DNA of 64,000 bases, from the NCBI GenBank assembly GCA_965215055.1, contig OZ244046.1, positions 434,001-498,000 of the forward strand. Reading direction: 5' to 3'. Below the pieces are notes generated by a model, which saw only the letters and a list, made by a program, of their open reading frames with translations, was not told the DNA's origin and did not search any database. The stretch comes from G965215055 sp965215055. Lineage in GTDB: Bacteria > Pseudomonadota > Gammaproteobacteria > UBA4575. Below are positions 45,387 to 55,369 of the stretch, one piece after another (the first letter of the stretch is position 1; every line of letters begins with the position of its first letter). The position numbers and the translations under genes are program-made.

Positions 45387-46757
45387 ATGAAACGTACTGA
45401 TTCGCTCACTGCAATTTCTCCTGTCGATGGTCGTTACGCGGATAAAACAAAACATTTGCAAGGAATCGCAAGCGAATACGGCTTAATCAAATACCGCGTA
45501 GCCATCGAGATACATTGGCTGAAGCTACTTACGGAAAACCCTGATATCTCTGAAGCTCCTCCACTATCGCCTGCTACAAACGGATTTTTGGATGAGATCG
45601 TCGCAAACTTCAGTATTACGGACGCAAGACGAATCAAGGATATCGAAGCGGTTACCAATCATGATATTAAGGCAGTCGAATATTATCTGAAAGAAAAAGC
45701 GGCTTCTCACAAGGAACTACAAAAAATATCTGAATTCATTCACTTTGCCTGCACCTCTGAGGATATTAACAACTTGGCATACGGATTGATGCTGCGTGAC
45801 ATGCGTAATGAAGTGCTGCTGCCAAGTATCGAAAAGATAACCGGATACTTGAGACAGGTCGCGCATCAATACGCAAATACCCCCATGCTGTCACACACGC
45901 ATGGCCAACCTGCTTCCCCCACCACGATGGGAAAAGAATTCGCCAATGTACAGGCACGTTTACAGAGACAGCTTGCAGTATTCAAGTCGATTAAACTGTT
46001 GGGAAAAATGAACGGCGCGGGCGGCAATTATAACGCGCATCTGGTAGCCTATCCCGATGTCGATTGGGAGAAGATATCGTCGAATTTTATTCGGTCTCTC
46101 GGACTGGACGTCAATCACTATACTACACAGATTGAACCTCATGACTATATTGCGGAATACAGTGATGCACTAAGCAGGATTAGTACAATCCTTACCGATT
46201 TTTGTAGAGATGTGTGGGCATACATTGCTATCGGGTATTTCAAACAAAAAGTCGTAGCAGAGGAAACAGGTTCATCCACTATGCCGCATAAAGTCAATCC
46301 TATTGATTTTGAAAACGCGGAAGGTAATTTCGGCATAGCAAACGCATTTCTTAAACATTTCTCTGAAAAATTACCCATTTCACGCTGGCAGCGAGATTTA
46401 AGCGACTCAACAGTGCTGCGAAACCTTGGCGTTGCGGTGGCACACTGTGAAATAGGGTACCAATCGTTATTAAAAGGTCTTTCGAAACTTGAGGTAGATA
46501 CTCGCCGGCTTGAGGAAGACCTGAAGAAAAACAGCCAAGTGCTTGCCGAGCCAATACAAACTGTAATGCGCAAATACAACATTGCAGATGCTTACGAAAA
46601 ACTGAAGAAACTCACCCGTGGGAATTCTCCTGACAGGGAAAAGCTGGATTCTTTTATTCAATCCCGGGACCTGCCCGAAGATGAGAAAAAAAGCTTAATG
46701 GCGCTTACACCTTCGAATTACACCGGCTTGGCAGAAAAACAGGCTAAAAATTCATAG
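45387..46757 (+). CDS. purB: Adenylosuccinate lyase
   Basis: It acts twice in purine synthesis (SAICAR to AICAR, and adenylosuccinate to AMP). The 456 residues start LTAISPVDGRYADKT, have FIHFACTSEDINN, SHTHGQPASPTTMGKE, and the signature SSTMPHKVNPIDFENAEGN. It is the long E. coli-type PurB. The usual neighbour hflD lies 6.6 kb upstream. Behind it GCTCG/CGAGC (around 46774-46790) could be a weak terminator. Confidence 0.97.
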   Translation: MKRTDSLTAISPVDGRYADKTKHLQGIASEYGLIKYRVAIEIHWLKLLTENPDISEAPPLSPATNGFLDEIVANFSITDARRIKDIEAVTNHDIKAVEYYLKEKAASHKELQKISEFIHFACTSEDINNLAYGLMLRDMRNEVLLPSIEKITGYLRQVAHQYANTPMLSHTHGQPASPTTMGKEFANVQARLQRQLAVFKSIKLLGKMNGAGGNYNAHLVAYPDVDWEKISSNFIRSLGLDVNHYTTQIEPHDYIAEYSDALSRISTILTDFCRDVWAYIAIGYFKQKVVAEETGSSTMPHKVNPIDFENAEGNFGIANAFLKHFSEKLPISRWQRDLSDSTVLRNLGVAVAHCEIGYQSLLKGLSKLEVDTRRLEEDLKKNSQVLAEPIQTVMRKYNIADAYEKLKKLTRGNSPDREKLDSFIQSRDLPEDEKKSLMALTPSNYTGLAEKQAKNS

Positions 46758-46843
46758 GTTGAGAGAAAGACGCTCGGAGGCATCGAGCTTTATGCAATGA
46801 AAAAATATCAAGTAGGGCTTCCCTTCATTTAGGGACTTATCCA

Positions 46844-47923
46844 TCAAGTGCCTTCATCCAAAACAAAATTTTCAAGCCTTTTAATTAGCGCGTCCCGAGT
46901 AATCATGGGTAAGGTAAAGGCCCACCCCTCAAGCCTTGGAGCTGTCTTTTGCTCGAACTCTTCGGCTGCTGCAATACCCGTATTGGGTGCTGAACCAGTA
47001 GATTGCTCAAGTTCTTTTTCAAAATTTTCCTCTACATCATCCGCATCAAATTCAATAGAAAACGTGGAATAAGTTTTTTCCTTAACCGAAAATGACTTTG
47101 CGGTAACCGTTAAGCCATCATACGTCACGAAAGTTGTAGTAACCGAATTTTCAATTTCTTTATCCAGTTTCTCCAACGCCACAACATCTCTGAGCTGTAA
47201 CGACGATAATGCATTGGCAACCTGATAGAGTTCGGATTCAGATACTTCTTTCCCCTCAGGCAAAGGATTTGAAAGCATAAATTCATATTGTCCGATACCT
47301 TTATTTTCAATCGAAATCTCACTACTATCCTTGTGTTGAATTTTTACACTCTTTATACGTTCTGGTGGAATGTCTAAAATATCCTCGCGCAGCCATTGGG
47401 TTACATCCCTATTCAAATTCAGATCCTTATTGATTAGCCAGCTCTGTTGCTCACCTACACGCCTGATATATTGTAAATTTTTTCTGTTACTATCTTTTTT
47501 CCCCGCAATAATGTTGACTGGTTCACCCAATCCTTCTATTGAAAACTGTATGCCCTGAGCGCTCTCATCCGTAATGTCTCTAACTCCTAGCTTGCCATAA
47601 TTTTCAGGATTTGAAGTCTTGATCTCAATTAGTCTGGCTTCGGCAAGATCGTTAAAAGCTGCACGTATAGTGTCAATATCTGCTTCATAACCATCACGAT
47701 TTTCTACAACCCAGCTGTTTTCCAACTTACTGATAACTGCTAGTAAAACATTGTCAACCCCAAGTATCGTGAGTTTCCTTACATCATTGAGCTTTGTAGA
47801 TAAACCGGGAATCAAATAGGAACCAGCGTCTGTTACCCCTTGCTTTGGATTTGAACGTAAATAATAAGCTGCTGCTCCAACGGCAATCGCGATGATTAAA
47901 ATGAGCAATGACTTTAATTTCAT
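46844..47923 (-). CDS. DUF4340 domain protein, partner of the Gld-like ABC system
   Basis: The 359-residue protein has one N-terminal membrane anchor (about 5-22) and a periplasmic DUF4340-type body with repeated beta segments (LTILGVDNVLLAVISKLENSWVVENRDGYEADIDTIRAAFNDLAEARLIEIK). It overlaps the GldG-like gene by four bases (ATGA), so it belongs to that operon. The function is unknown; it probably binds the periplasmic face of the transporter. Confidence 0.82.
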   Translation of the reverse strand: MKLKSLLILIIAIAVGAAAYYLRSNPKQGVTDAGSYLIPGLSTKLNDVRKLTILGVDNVLLAVISKLENSWVVENRDGYEADIDTIRAAFNDLAEARLIEIKTSNPENYGKLGVRDITDESAQGIQFSIEGLGEPVNIIAGKKDSNRKNLQYIRRVGEQQSWLINKDLNLNRDVTQWLREDILDIPPERIKSVKIQHKDSSEISIENKGIGQYEFMLSNPLPEGKEVSESELYQVANALSSLQLRDVVALEKLDKEIENSVTTTFVTYDGLTVTAKSFSVKEKTYSTFSIEFDADDVEENFEKELEQSTGSAPNTGIAAAEEFEQKTAPRLEGWAFTLPMITRDALIKRLENFVLDEGT

Positions 47924-49803
47924 AGGCCTAACGCACGCTTTCTTTTTCTACTCCTTAGAACGGATAAAATAAGTGCCAATATTGAAATAATTATTGGAAC
48001 CAAGCCAATGTTAATAAATTTTAGTTGTGTACCAAGCCTTTCAATATCGAGGTCGAGAGTATGTCTAACCTGCCTTAGTTGTTTGCGTACTTTAAATTTC
48101 TCCTGCTGAAATTTCTGAATTTCAGCTTCTTGCTCAGGGGATAGCATCAAATCGTTGTTATCGTCACGCTGTTTTTGTAATTTCACTAATTTTTGCTCAG
48201 CTTCTTCTAGCTTGACCTGAAGAGATTGCTCTGTTACCCGAAAATTCTGGTCAGCGGCAAGACGTAATTCTTGTACGCGTATAAATGGCCGTGACGAGAC
48301 TTCACGCCCACGAATACTTATCAAGTCTGAGCTACCCGTTAAATTATCAATCGCATTAATTATTAAATCGCCATTGTTGGCCCAGGCATTGAAAATGCGT
48401 TGCCCAAAAAACTCCTGGGCCTGAACCCACATGCGATCGCTTAAAGCATCGGTATCCGCAATGACGATGAAGTTTGCATCTTCCTGAGTGTTCATCAAAT
48501 GATCAGGAGCATCTTCTTCATCCATAACAGGTCTGCCATCTGGAAAAGCGGAATCAAGCTGGCCCTGTACACGGCCCATAAGCGTATACCGTTCTCCCGT
48601 CGGTCTGAAGTTGTCACTTAACTGACTTAAGTCAGGGAGGAAGCGAAAATGTGTAGCTTCTGTAAGCATGGCATCGCTGCTTGAAGTAAAGACAGGAATA
48701 ACTCGGATATCAGCTCCCTGCTTGGCTTTAATATGGCCTGCGATACCTACGCTGATGAGTTCAAGCTCCGAGGAGATGATATCTTCGTTATTTATATCTC
48801 CCTGCCTGATACCCAGCAGAGCATAATGCCTTGATTCTCTTTGGCGTTCACCACTCACCGTAAGCGCATACTTACGATCTAATACTACTGAAGTTGGGTC
48901 GTACTCAACCCCCCAAGCATCAAATAGCCATTTTACATTTGAGCTACGCCCACCCTCGACTTCAAGCGGTGAATTCTGCTCACGCACAGGCACATCAATC
49001 TCAGAATGCGGATCAACAAAAAATAGTACCCTGCCACCTCGCATTACAAACTGATCTATTGCGTATAAAGCAGGTTCAGCAAGATTCTTTGGATGTACGA
49101 CCATTAAAATATCCACATCCTTATCGACTTGCTTTGTAGTAACGTCAAGCTGTCTTAATTCAAACAGTTGCCTCATCTGAGCAATAATGGCCCATTCTTT
49201 TGTCATTCGTGTGGTCTCTATATCAAAACCACCAAACATGGGAAGTTGAGTGATGATACCTATGACGGCCTTTTTTGGGTTTGTGAGTGTATGGATTAAT
49301 TTAGTAATATCGTATTCAAGAAACTGCTCGCGCTGCGGCTGTAAAAACTCGATAATTTCAGTATCACCTACGGCATTATTTGCTACCAAGCCGAAGTAGA
49401 TATTCTTGCCAGTGTTGCCAATCGGCATGGCTTGCAAACCGATGGCAGCCGCTTGATCTTCTTCTTCAGAATAAGGGACTGGGTCCACTATATGGAGAAA
49501 AATATTTCCTTCCGACAGTTGCACGTATTCCCGTAATAGTTCTTCTACCCTCGTTGCATAGGTGCGCAATAACGGTGCCCTTTCACTGGCCTTATCCGAG
49601 TAGAATAGATATATGGTAATCGGCTCATCAATACCAGCAACGATATTGCGCGTCCCCTCGGTAAGGGTATACAACTTATTTGAAGTTAAATCGGCACGCA
49701 CGCCTGTAAGAAATATGTTGCTTGCCATATTTATCACTAAAAACAAAATAGCAAGCGCAGCCAAACCCATGAGCGTTATTGATTTTCCCCCTCGTGTCGT
49801 CAT
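47920..49803 (-). CDS. GldG-like ABC transporter auxiliary protein
   Basis: The 627-residue protein has an N-terminal membrane helix, a large periplasmic region with the GldG pattern (LTSNKLYTLTEGTRNIVAGIDEPITIYLFYS; later RGGRVLFFVDPHSEID), a coiled coil (about 520-585, QVKLEEAEQKLVKLQKQRDDN) and a C-terminal helix. It is named after the Flavobacterium gliding gene, but homologs occur in many non-gliding proteobacteria. Confidence 0.85.
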   Translation of the reverse strand: MTTRGGKSITLMGLAALAILFLVINMASNIFLTGVRADLTSNKLYTLTEGTRNIVAGIDEPITIYLFYSDKASERAPLLRTYATRVEELLREYVQLSEGNIFLHIVDPVPYSEEEDQAAAIGLQAMPIGNTGKNIYFGLVANNAVGDTEIIEFLQPQREQFLEYDITKLIHTLTNPKKAVIGIITQLPMFGGFDIETTRMTKEWAIIAQMRQLFELRQLDVTTKQVDKDVDILMVVHPKNLAEPALYAIDQFVMRGGRVLFFVDPHSEIDVPVREQNSPLEVEGGRSSNVKWLFDAWGVEYDPTSVVLDRKYALTVSGERQRESRHYALLGIRQGDINNEDIISSELELISVGIAGHIKAKQGADIRVIPVFTSSSDAMLTEATHFRFLPDLSQLSDNFRPTGERYTLMGRVQGQLDSAFPDGRPVMDEEDAPDHLMNTQEDANFIVIADTDALSDRMWVQAQEFFGQRIFNAWANNGDLIINAIDNLTGSSDLISIRGREVSSRPFIRVQELRLAADQNFRVTEQSLQVKLEEAEQKLVKLQKQRDDNNDLMLSPEQEAEIQKFQQEKFKVRKQLRQVRHTLDLDIERLGTQLKFINIGLVPIIISILALILSVLRSRKRKRALGL

Positions 49804-49807
49804 CAGT

Positions 49808-50542
49808 CTAGCTGGCCTTTTTCATCTCAACGACCAGAGTATTTGCATACAACCAAAGGCCTATCAAAGTAACAAAATAAATAATATCGCGTAAATCAAT
49901 GACGCCTTTTGCAATAGAAACGAAATGAGTTAAAAAACTCAACGAAGAAATTGAATCGACAATGTTTTGCGGAACCCAGAGTTTGAAAAAGTCTAGCACT
50001 AATGAAGACCCTGCCAGTAAAAAGACAAAGCAAATAACAACGGTGATGATAAATGCGATAACCTGATTTTTAGTCGTCGCGGAGATACATGCCCCGATGG
50101 CCAAAAAACCTCCCGCCATTAGCGCACTTCCGACATAAGCAGCTAAAATAACACCATTATCCGGGTTACCTAGATAGTTTACCGTAACCCAAGTCGGGAA
50201 AGTTAATAGCAAAGCAATGCCTATAAACACCCAAGCTGCCAAATACTTACCGACTACAGCTTGGCCAGCCGATATTGGAAGCGTCATCAGCAATTCAATG
50301 CTTCCAGTTTTACGCTCTTCAGCCCATAACCGCATGGCAATAGCCGGAACAAGAAAAAGATAAAGCCATGGATGAAATTGAAAGAACGGTATTAAATCCG
50401 CCTGCCCTCTCTCATAATAATTGCCAAGGTAAAAAGTCAATGCTCCACTCATGATCAAGAAAATCACAATAAATACGTACGCAACCGGCGTGGCAAAGTA
50501 ACCATTTAATTCACGCTTAAAAATTGTAATGATATTTTTCAT
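49808..50542 (-). CDS. ABC transporter permease, GldF-like
   Basis: The 244-residue protein has six hydrophobic helices. It starts IITIFKRELNGYFATPVAYVFIVIFL and has MRLWAEERKTGSIELLMTLPIS, the conserved ABC-2 coupling segment. Its ATG overlaps the stop of the ATPase gene by four bases, so the two form one transporter. The substrate is unknown. Confidence 0.9.
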   Translation of the reverse strand: MKNIITIFKRELNGYFATPVAYVFIVIFLIMSGALTFYLGNYYERGQADLIPFFQFHPWLYLFLVPAIAMRLWAEERKTGSIELLMTLPISAGQAVVGKYLAAWVFIGIALLLTFPTWVTVNYLGNPDNGVILAAYVGSALMAGGFLAIGACISATTKNQVIAFIITVVICFVFLLAGSSLVLDFFKLWVPQNIVDSISSLSFLTHFVSIAKGVIDLRDIIYFVTLIGLWLYANTLVVEMKKAS

Positions 50543-51261
50543 GACAGTCTGGAACTGGTGATTTCACGAAATCTGTCATCTAGTGTATTTTTTGGAGACT
50601 TGCTTCGGTGCCCTTTAGGTGTGTCGTCAGCTAAAATCTTTCCATCAGCAATGATAATTGCGCGCGTACAAATTGCATCGACTTCTTCAAGAATATGAGT
50701 GGATATAACGATAACTTTTTCTGGTGCGATGCTTTTGATAAGCTCTCTCACTTCATGCTTTTGATTTGGGTCTAACCCATCAGTAGGTTCATCTAATATC
50801 AGTACTTGCGGGTCATGGATAATTGCTTGTGCAAGCCCCACTCTCCTTTTAAAGCCTTTTGATAGCGTTTCAATTGATTGATTGAGTACTTTTTCCAGAT
50901 GTAAAAGCTCGATAACCTTTTCCTGGCACTCTGTCTTTTCCTGGCCCTTTAGCCTACGAATTTCCGAGATAAATTCGAGATATTGCAAGGAGGTCATCTC
51001 ACCATAGCTCGGTGCACCTTCGGGCAAGTAGCCTATACACTTTTTTGCTTCAACGGGTTCTTCAGTTACATTGAAATCACAGACATTGATATCGCCTGAG
51101 GTGGGCACCAAAAATCCGGTTATCATTTTCATCGTAGTTGACTTGCCTGCACCATTTGGTCCCAAAAAACCGAGCACTTCTCCAGACTCTACAGAAAAAG
51201 ACAGGTCTTCAACTGCAACCAAGTGCCCAAATTTTTTATGTAAGTGTTCTATTTTTATCAT
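50539..51261 (-). CDS. ABC transporter ATP-binding protein, GldA-like
   Basis: This cytoplasmic ATPase (about 240 residues) has Walker A GPNGAGKST, a signature region that reads LSKGFKRRVGLAQAI instead of LSGGQ, Walker B VLILDEPTDGLD and the H-loop STHILEE. It is the first gene of the four-gene operon. I start at the ATG at 51261; a GTG 12 bases upstream is in frame. The 265-base gap to kdsB shows no gene. Confidence 0.92.
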   Translation of the reverse strand: MIKIEHLHKKFGHLVAVEDLSFSVESGEVLGFLGPNGAGKSTTMKMITGFLVPTSGDINVCDFNVTEEPVEAKKCIGYLPEGAPSYGEMTSLQYLEFISEIRRLKGQEKTECQEKVIELLHLEKVLNQSIETLSKGFKRRVGLAQAIIHDPQVLILDEPTDGLDPNQKHEVRELIKSIAPEKVIVISTHILEEVDAICTRAIIIADGKILADDTPKGHRSKSPKNTLDDRFREITSSRLS

Positions 51262-51538
51262 CTGTCTGTACACTTTTTAGTGTCAAAAAGAAGGTTCATC
51301 TCATTGATTCAGCGGCGAAATATTACTAAAGATTCAACATTTTTCAAGCGTTTACAACAACAAGCAATACTCAATACCTAGCTAACAGCCAAACCTGAAC
51401 GGATAGGTGTGCGTCAAGGTTTCAGTTTCCTGAAAAATGTAAATATGGACGTCAAACCTCGAAAATAGTTCAACACACCACGATCAAAAATTGAAAATAC
51501 AAGCCATGTTTGATTTTTAACCGATTGAAGTATTCAAG

Positions 51539-52267
51539 TTACGTAATTTTCAATAAAGCCTCGTAGTCTTCTTGTGTATCCACACCTACCCCTTCATAAA
51601 AATCACACATACCTACAAATATTGATTTATTATTTTCTAATACACGTAGTTGTTCCAGTGATTCCTGCCTTTCCAGTTCAGACTGCGGCAAATGAGTAAA
51701 CTCTTTTAAAAATTCAACCCGATACGCATAAATGCCCAAATGGCGATACATGCCATGGCCTTTATTATCTTGGTGATAAGTAGATGCAGTTTTTCTACTA
51801 AAAGTTACTGCTGTATTACTTTCATCTCGAATCACCTTAACCACATTTGAGTTGTTATATTCTTCAATACTGAGTATCGGTGTACATAGCGTTGATACAC
51901 TTACATCGGGATGAGTAATTAAATTCCTCGCAACCTGATTTATGTGTTCAGCCGGCATCATAGGCTCATCACCTTGCACGTTCACGATAACAGTATCGTC
52001 TTCCCATGAATAAGTTTGAGCAATTTCGGCAATTCGGTCAGTTCCTGACTTGTGTTTGCTGGAAGTAAGGCAAACTTCAGCATTAAAAGATTGCGCACAA
52101 TCTATAACCCTCTGGTCATCTGTTGCAATGACAACTTGCTCAGCTCTACTGGCACAGGCATTTTCATAAACATACTGGATGATCGGTTTGGCTTTTATCT
52201 TTAATAGTACTTTTCCCGGCAGGCGGGAAGATGCGTAGCGGGCAGGAATAACTACTTTGAAACTCAC
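51539..52267 (-). CDS. kdsB: 3-deoxy-manno-octulosonate cytidylyltransferase
   Basis: It activates Kdo with CTP for lipopolysaccharide. The 242 residues start SFKVVIPARYASSRLPGK, have VVIATDD, IVNVQGDEPMMP and RHLGIYAYRVEFL. A GTG at 52267 gives the canonical MSF-type start; the frame also opens one codon earlier at TTG. It follows the Trm112 gene by about 45 bases. Confidence 0.96.
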   Translation of the reverse strand: MSFKVVIPARYASSRLPGKVLLKIKAKPIIQYVYENACASRAEQVVIATDDQRVIDCAQSFNAEVCLTSSKHKSGTDRIAEIAQTYSWEDDTVIVNVQGDEPMMPAEHINQVARNLITHPDVSVSTLCTPILSIEEYNNSNVVKVIRDESNTAVTFSRKTASTYHQDNKGHGMYRHLGIYAYRVEFLKEFTHLPQSELERQESLEQLRVLENNKSIFVGMCDFYEGVGVDTQEDYEALLKIT

Positions 52268-52312
52268 CAAGTGTTCTTTTTGCAGGATTCACAAAACAAA
52301 GAAAACTATAAA

Positions 52313-52507
52313 CTACATGGATTTATATTTCTGATACTCCTCTTCATTAATCGCTCTTGCCTCATCTTCCAACATCACAGGAATCCCATCACGTATAGAG
52401 TAAGCAAGACGAGCTGATGTAGAGATGAGTTCTTGCCGTTCCTCGTCAACCTTTAGTGAACCTTTTGTAACAGGGCAAACAAGAATATCAAGTAGTTTTT
52501 TATCCAC
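52313..52507 (-). CDS. ycaR: Trm112-family protein (YcaR)
   Basis: The 64-residue protein has LLDILVCPVTKGSL, the start of the zinc-ribbon-like Trm112 fold, and SIRDGIPVMLEDEAR near its end. Bacterial members are of unclear function, possibly partners of methyltransferases. The start is GTG, placed seven bases after a perfect AGGAGG that lies inside the lpxK stop region, with an eight-base overlap. Confidence 0.92.
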   Translation of the reverse strand: MDKKLLDILVCPVTKGSLKVDEERQELISTSARLAYSIRDGIPVMLEDEARAINEEEYQKYKSM

Positions 52508-53486
52508 GTGGGATCCCTCCTATAAGAGTAGAAATACGTTTTTCCAGTACACTATTCGGTAACAAAGATATGGGAAGATACCAAATATTTTTATCCTTAA
52601 ATCGCTTACATTTTACGGCATCCTTCTCGGTCATGAGAATGGGGTCATTGCCATTAAAATCAAGGTCAGTCTCTTGATAAGCATGATGATCAGGAAACCT
52701 ATGCTCTATGATACGCAGACCTGCATTTTGGAGTGTCCTAAAAAAACGTGTCGGATTTCCTATCCCAGCAACGGCATGTACGATGAGGTTCTTAAAGTCA
52801 CTAAGAGGCTTGCATGCCGTGTCAGAAGAAAGTGAGACCAAGTTACCATGGTCAGCTTCAAAGAAGTATTGATATGAACCCTTACCACCATTATACACCA
52901 CTAAATCACATGAGTCTAAACGGACGGCGGGTTCACGCAGTGGGCCAGCAGGCAAACATCTACCATTACCGAGCTGTCGTTCCCCATCAATCACGGCAAT
53001 TTCAACACTACGTGGTAAATTGTAATGTTGAAGCCCATCATCTGAAAGCACGACATTAATGTCATATTTACTGACTAGCCGGTCGACTGCTTGACTACGG
53101 TTGGCAGCTACAACTACAGGACACGCTGTCTTCAGTGCCAATAATAAAGCTTCATCACCGACTTCCCCAGGAATACTGTGAGGATGCACCTCAACTATCC
53201 TTTGCTCATTATTACGCTTATACCCTCGGGATACGATACCGACGCGCAGCCCTTGGTCTTTACACATTTGTGCAAGCCAAATAACAAAAGGTGTTTTACC
53301 TGTACCACCTACAGTTATATTACCGATAACAATGGTAAATATTTTGGAAGCACCTGCATTGGGGAGGCGTAAACGATAATAAATCCTGCGTACCACAACC
53401 GTTATTTGGAATAACCATGATACAGGCAAAAGGATAGTAGAAAGTAAATTTTTTGAATACCAGATTTTTTCTATATTAATGTTCAA
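52500..53486 (-). CDS. lpxK: Tetraacyldisaccharide 4'-kinase
   Basis: It phosphorylates the lipid A precursor at the inner membrane. The core begins EKIWYSKNLLSTILLPVSWLF, has the P-loop GNITVGGTGKTP, DDGLQHYNLPR, and the C-terminal ILMTEKDAVKCKRF. The frame is open upstream to 53588, overlapping msbA, but the family normally starts just before the EKIWY segment. I therefore place the start at a TTG (53486) with low certainty. Confidence 0.92.
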   Translation of the reverse strand: MNINIEKIWYSKNLLSTILLPVSWLFQITVVVRRIYYRLRLPNAGASKIFTIVIGNITVGGTGKTPFVIWLAQMCKDQGLRVGIVSRGYKRNNEQRIVEVHPHSIPGEVGDEALLLALKTACPVVVAANRSQAVDRLVSKYDINVVLSDDGLQHYNLPRSVEIAVIDGERQLGNGRCLPAGPLREPAVRLDSCDLVVYNGGKGSYQYFFEADHGNLVSLSSDTACKPLSDFKNLIVHAVAGIGNPTRFFRTLQNAGLRIIEHRFPDHHAYQETDLDFNGNDPILMTEKDAVKCKRFKDKNIWYLPISLLPNSVLEKRISTLIGGIPRG

Positions 53487-53514
53487 ATTAAAAAAGCGGT
53501 TGTTATTCTGGAGC

Positions 53515-55287
53515 TTATGTATTCTGTGTTGAGGAAAGCCGATGCGCCTGCATTTTATAAAGACCCGCATAGGTCTCATTGCTTTCAACTAATTCGTGAT
53601 GTTTGCCAACTCCGACAATATGTCCTTTTTCCATGACCACGATTCTGTCGGCCCTGTCAACCGTAGACAATCGGTGAGCAATTATTAGAGTAGTCCGGCC
53701 TGTCCGCAGCATTTCTAGTGCATCTTGAATGTATTTCTCAGATTCAGTGTCCAAGGAAGAGGTAGCTTCATCCAGAATTAAAATGGGCGCATCTTTTAAT
53801 AACGCCCTTGCAATTGCAATTCGCTGACGCTGCCCCCCCGATAGTAATACACCATTTTCACCTACTAGCGTATTCAATTTATCCGGCATCTTGTCGGTAA
53901 ATTCCAATACGTGTGCAGCCTCCGCTGCCTGTAATATGCGTGGGTCATCAGCTGTCAGATTTTTTGCATAAGCGATATTGTTTGCAATCGTATCGTTAAA
54001 TAACACAACTTCCTGACTTACAATCGCAATTTTTTCTCGTAAAGATATGAGGCTAACATTATTTATATCTGTCCCGTCTATCAGTATTCTCCCTTGATTA
54101 ATGGTATAAAATCTCGGTAAAAGGTTAACAATAGTGCTCTTACCACTTCCGGATTTACCAACAAATGCAACAGTTTCGCTCGGCTCGATTGTTAAACTGA
54201 CATGCTCCAAGACTTGATTATTCTTTGAGTCATATTTGAAATAGATGCCTTGATAATCAATTTTTCCTTTACAACCTACTAGTTTTTTTGTCGAAGGTTG
54301 GTATTCCTTTTCAGTATCAATCAATTCAAATACGCTTTTGCCCGCTGCAATACCCGTCTGAAGTATTTCATTCACAAGAGTAAGCCTTCTTGCAGGTGTT
54401 AAAATCCATACCATCGCCACAATAAAGCTGATAAAACTACCTGCAGTTTCCTCTGCGGATAGAGCTGGTTTTGCCGCAATAACTAACGCCATCACCAATA
54501 CAAGACCCACTAGCATTTGAATAATCGGTGTGCTGGCTGCTTTAGTCATAACCATTTTTAAGTTACTACGCTGGTATTTTTCGTTGGCTTGCGCAAACTT
54601 GTCAATTTCATATTTCTGACCGTCAAATATTTTTACAATACGATGACCAATGATACTTTCTTCAACGATGTGTGTAATTTTACCAACGGACTTTTGCATA
54701 CGCGTGCTATACTTTCTGAAGAGCTTGCTTGTATATCCAACTGCTATAACAATCAAAGGCGTAACAATTAAAAACATTAGTGTCAGTTTCCAATTATTGA
54801 TAAACATCACGCCAAGTAGAAACAGGATATGTGAACTATCCTGAATAAGGCTACGCAAACTTTTGACCGCAGCTCCAATTACTCGCTCCACGTCAAAAGA
54901 AAACTTGGAAAGTATTTCACCAGTAGATTGGCGATCAAAAAATTGAGCAGGGAAATACTGTATCCGATTGAACATCTCCTGCCGTAGTATTTTGATTACA
55001 TACGCACCAATGTAACCGATAAAATATGTGCCGATAAAGTTAGTAGCTCCACGCAAAATAATTATTGCCAACAAAGCAAGTGGGATCCATTTAATTTCAT
55101 CGTAATTTTTATTGACGTAAGTATTATCAATAAACGGTCCAAGCAAATAAGGAATAAGTGCATTCATGCCAGAAAAAATTAGCAACGCCAGTGAGCCAAG
55201 CAAAAGATAATGCCATTGAGAAAAGGTATAACTCAGAAGTCGGCGGTAGACTTGCCAGCTATTTTGCATAGAACCATGTGTAGTCAT
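53515..55287 (-). CDS. msbA: Lipid A export ATP-binding/permease MsbA
   Basis: This 590-residue half-transporter flips lipid A core across the inner membrane. Six N-terminal helices precede an ATPase with Walker A GKSGSGKSTIVNLL, signature LSGGQRQRIAIARALL, Walker B ILILDEATSSLD and H-loop AHRLSTV. A 7-C run at 53833-53839 encodes the conserved SGG of the signature and is not a contingency tract. It precedes lpxK, the standard pairing. Confidence 0.96.
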   Translation of the reverse strand: MTTHGSMQNSWQVYRRLLSYTFSQWHYLLLGSLALLIFSGMNALIPYLLGPFIDNTYVNKNYDEIKWIPLALLAIIILRGATNFIGTYFIGYIGAYVIKILRQEMFNRIQYFPAQFFDRQSTGEILSKFSFDVERVIGAAVKSLRSLIQDSSHILFLLGVMFINNWKLTLMFLIVTPLIVIAVGYTSKLFRKYSTRMQKSVGKITHIVEESIIGHRIVKIFDGQKYEIDKFAQANEKYQRSNLKMVMTKAASTPIIQMLVGLVLVMALVIAAKPALSAEETAGSFISFIVAMVWILTPARRLTLVNEILQTGIAAGKSVFELIDTEKEYQPSTKKLVGCKGKIDYQGIYFKYDSKNNQVLEHVSLTIEPSETVAFVGKSGSGKSTIVNLLPRFYTINQGRILIDGTDINNVSLISLREKIAIVSQEVVLFNDTIANNIAYAKNLTADDPRILQAAEAAHVLEFTDKMPDKLNTLVGENGVLLSGGQRQRIAIARALLKDAPILILDEATSSLDTESEKYIQDALEMLRTGRTTLIIAHRLSTVDRADRIVVMEKGHIVGVGKHHELVESNETYAGLYKMQAHRLSSTQNT

Positions 55288-55369
55288 AACCGTAGTTCAC
55301 AAATTACATACTTACTCGTACCCCGGTACTTCATGAGGCCTCTTTAGTGAATATACAAACCTTTTTCTT

